From an uncultured Collinsella sp. (GTDB lineage Bacteria > Actinomycetota > Coriobacteriia > Coriobacteriales > Coriobacteriaceae): 21,035 nt of DNA. Under the pieces are notes generated by a model. The model did no database searches. It had not been told where the DNA came from and saw nothing but the letters and a program-made list of their open reading frames with translations. The position numbers and the translations under genes were made by a program. Of the stretch, positions 20,733 through 21,035 are shown one piece after another; within the stretch, counting starts at the first letter, position 1, and every line of letters begins with the position of its first letter. Where the stretch lies: the NCBI GenBank assembly GCA_938023905.1, contig CALJCO010000079.1, positions 1 to 21,035 of the forward strand. Direction: 5' to 3'.

Positions 20733-20968
20733 GCTGTGGTCAAAAAACATCAAATATGAGTACTGTTACCTTTTTAGTAGCAGCGATTTGGGGCATTTTT
20801 GAGGCTTGTAGGCATGACGACCAGCTGCACGTGTTGACGTAGCTCCCCAAATGTTCAATAAAATGGGCTCCTAACGAGAAATACTCTCATTAGAAGCCCA
20901 TTATTATGTGCAAACATATGCGACCATCGCAGCAACAGTACTCATATTTGGTATTTTTTGTCCACTGC
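20733..20968. mobile_element. MITE-like element with 37-base terminal inverted repeats
   Basis: The arms (20733-20769 and 20932-20968) match at 32 of 37 positions when one is reverse-complemented. They share the block CAAATATGAGTACTGTT without mismatch. The element is 236 bases long, encodes no protein and is more AT-rich than the rest of the window. Inside are a second inverted repeat (ATTTGGGG 20786-20793 / CCCCAAAT 20845-20852) and a terminator-like hairpin (20862-20902). I see no convincing target-site duplication and no transposase in the window, so mobilisation in trans is an inference. Confidence 0.6.
20862..20902 (-). terminator. Terminator-like hairpin inside the MITE-like element
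   Basis: AATGGGCT / AGCCCATT, CTAA / TTAG and GAGA / TCTC form a stem with three single mismatches around a 5-base loop. On the minus strand it is followed by TTTATTG. It could end transcription coming from the right of the window. Confidence 0.5.
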
Positions 20969-21035
20969 CCCTAGCGCGAAGGTGGCGCGCGCAGACGTGG
21001 TGTAAGAGCGTCCCGAGGTCCGTCGCTGCAAGTCC
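20969..21035. other. Right edge, nothing recognised
   Basis: GC-rich flank beyond the MITE-like element. A minus-strand frame is open from the window edge to a TGA inside the right arm (20942-20944), about 30 residues ending DKKYQI. That is too short to call a gene in DNA this GC-rich, but a gene from the right could end there. Confidence 0.3.

Noticed and set aside
20730..20759. Tiny open frame starting in the left arm of the MITE-like element
   Set aside because: Nine codons only (MAVVKKHQI) with no ribosome binding site; its likeness to the frame in the right arm follows from the inverted repeat.
20942..21035. Partial minus-strand gene at the right edge
   Set aside because: About 30 open codons reach the window edge, but the stop lies inside the repeat arm and open stretches of this length are common in GC-rich DNA.

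Overview
The window is GC-rich bacterial DNA, densely coded, with intact genes on both strands and short intergenic gaps. Gene content and style suggest a gut actinobacterium of the Coriobacteriia, most likely Collinsella. That placement is inference from the mix of genes and the kinds of intergenic repeats; nothing in the window proves it. The signs are the lactose/cellobiose-type PTS, the family II pyrophosphatase, the Pro/Ala-rich additions in PcrA, the acidic insert in UppP, and clean AAGGAGG-type ribosome binding sites. I recognise 15 complete genes by family; one complete gene (17118-17849) I cannot name.

Layout. Positions 1-105 hold a possible 3' end of a gene coming from the left and a strong terminator. 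Positions 187-2737 carry nhaA (Na+/H+ antiporter) and ppaC (Mn-dependent pyrophosphatase), both on the minus strand. Positions 2907-9868 form a sugar-uptake region. A minus-strand operon reads GH1 phospho-beta-glycosidase, PTS EIIC, EIIB, EIIA, and ends at a good terminator; a ROK glucokinase gene lies just beyond it. Divergently on the plus strand are a GntR/UTRA regulator and a mannose-6-phosphate isomerase. The likely job is import and phosphorylation of a beta-linked disaccharide, hydrolysis of the phospho-disaccharide inside the cell, and feeding of the two hexose units into glycolysis through glucokinase and ManA. The GntR protein is the obvious local regulator.

Positions 10100-14305 carry pcrA (helicase with an unusual internal insertion) and uppP (undecaprenyl-diphosphatase with an acidic insertion and a TTG start), both minus. 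A universal stress protein (plus) follows at 14555. Positions 15214-16938 are a minus-strand two-component system: an OmpR-type regulator, then a BceS-like short sensor kinase. Positions 17118-17849 are an unrecognised protein. purH is at 18100-19707 (minus), and a GNAT acetyltransferase is at 19985-20626 (plus). The last 400 bases are non-coding and full of repeats.

The most interesting material lies between the genes. First, several small palindromic repeats with different stems share one loop core, roughly GGGGACAGnnTT. Second, a 236-base MITE-like element lies at 20733-20968, and its ends match the terminator at the left edge of the window. Third, three nested hairpins of 92-93 bases each sit just downstream of genes (uppP, uspA, purH). 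Fourth, a long inverted repeat lies inside the predicted leader of the PTS operon. I did not see a phage, an insertion sequence with a transposase, a CRISPR array, a tRNA or an rRNA. I found no clear new multi-gene system; the claims below are limited accordingly.
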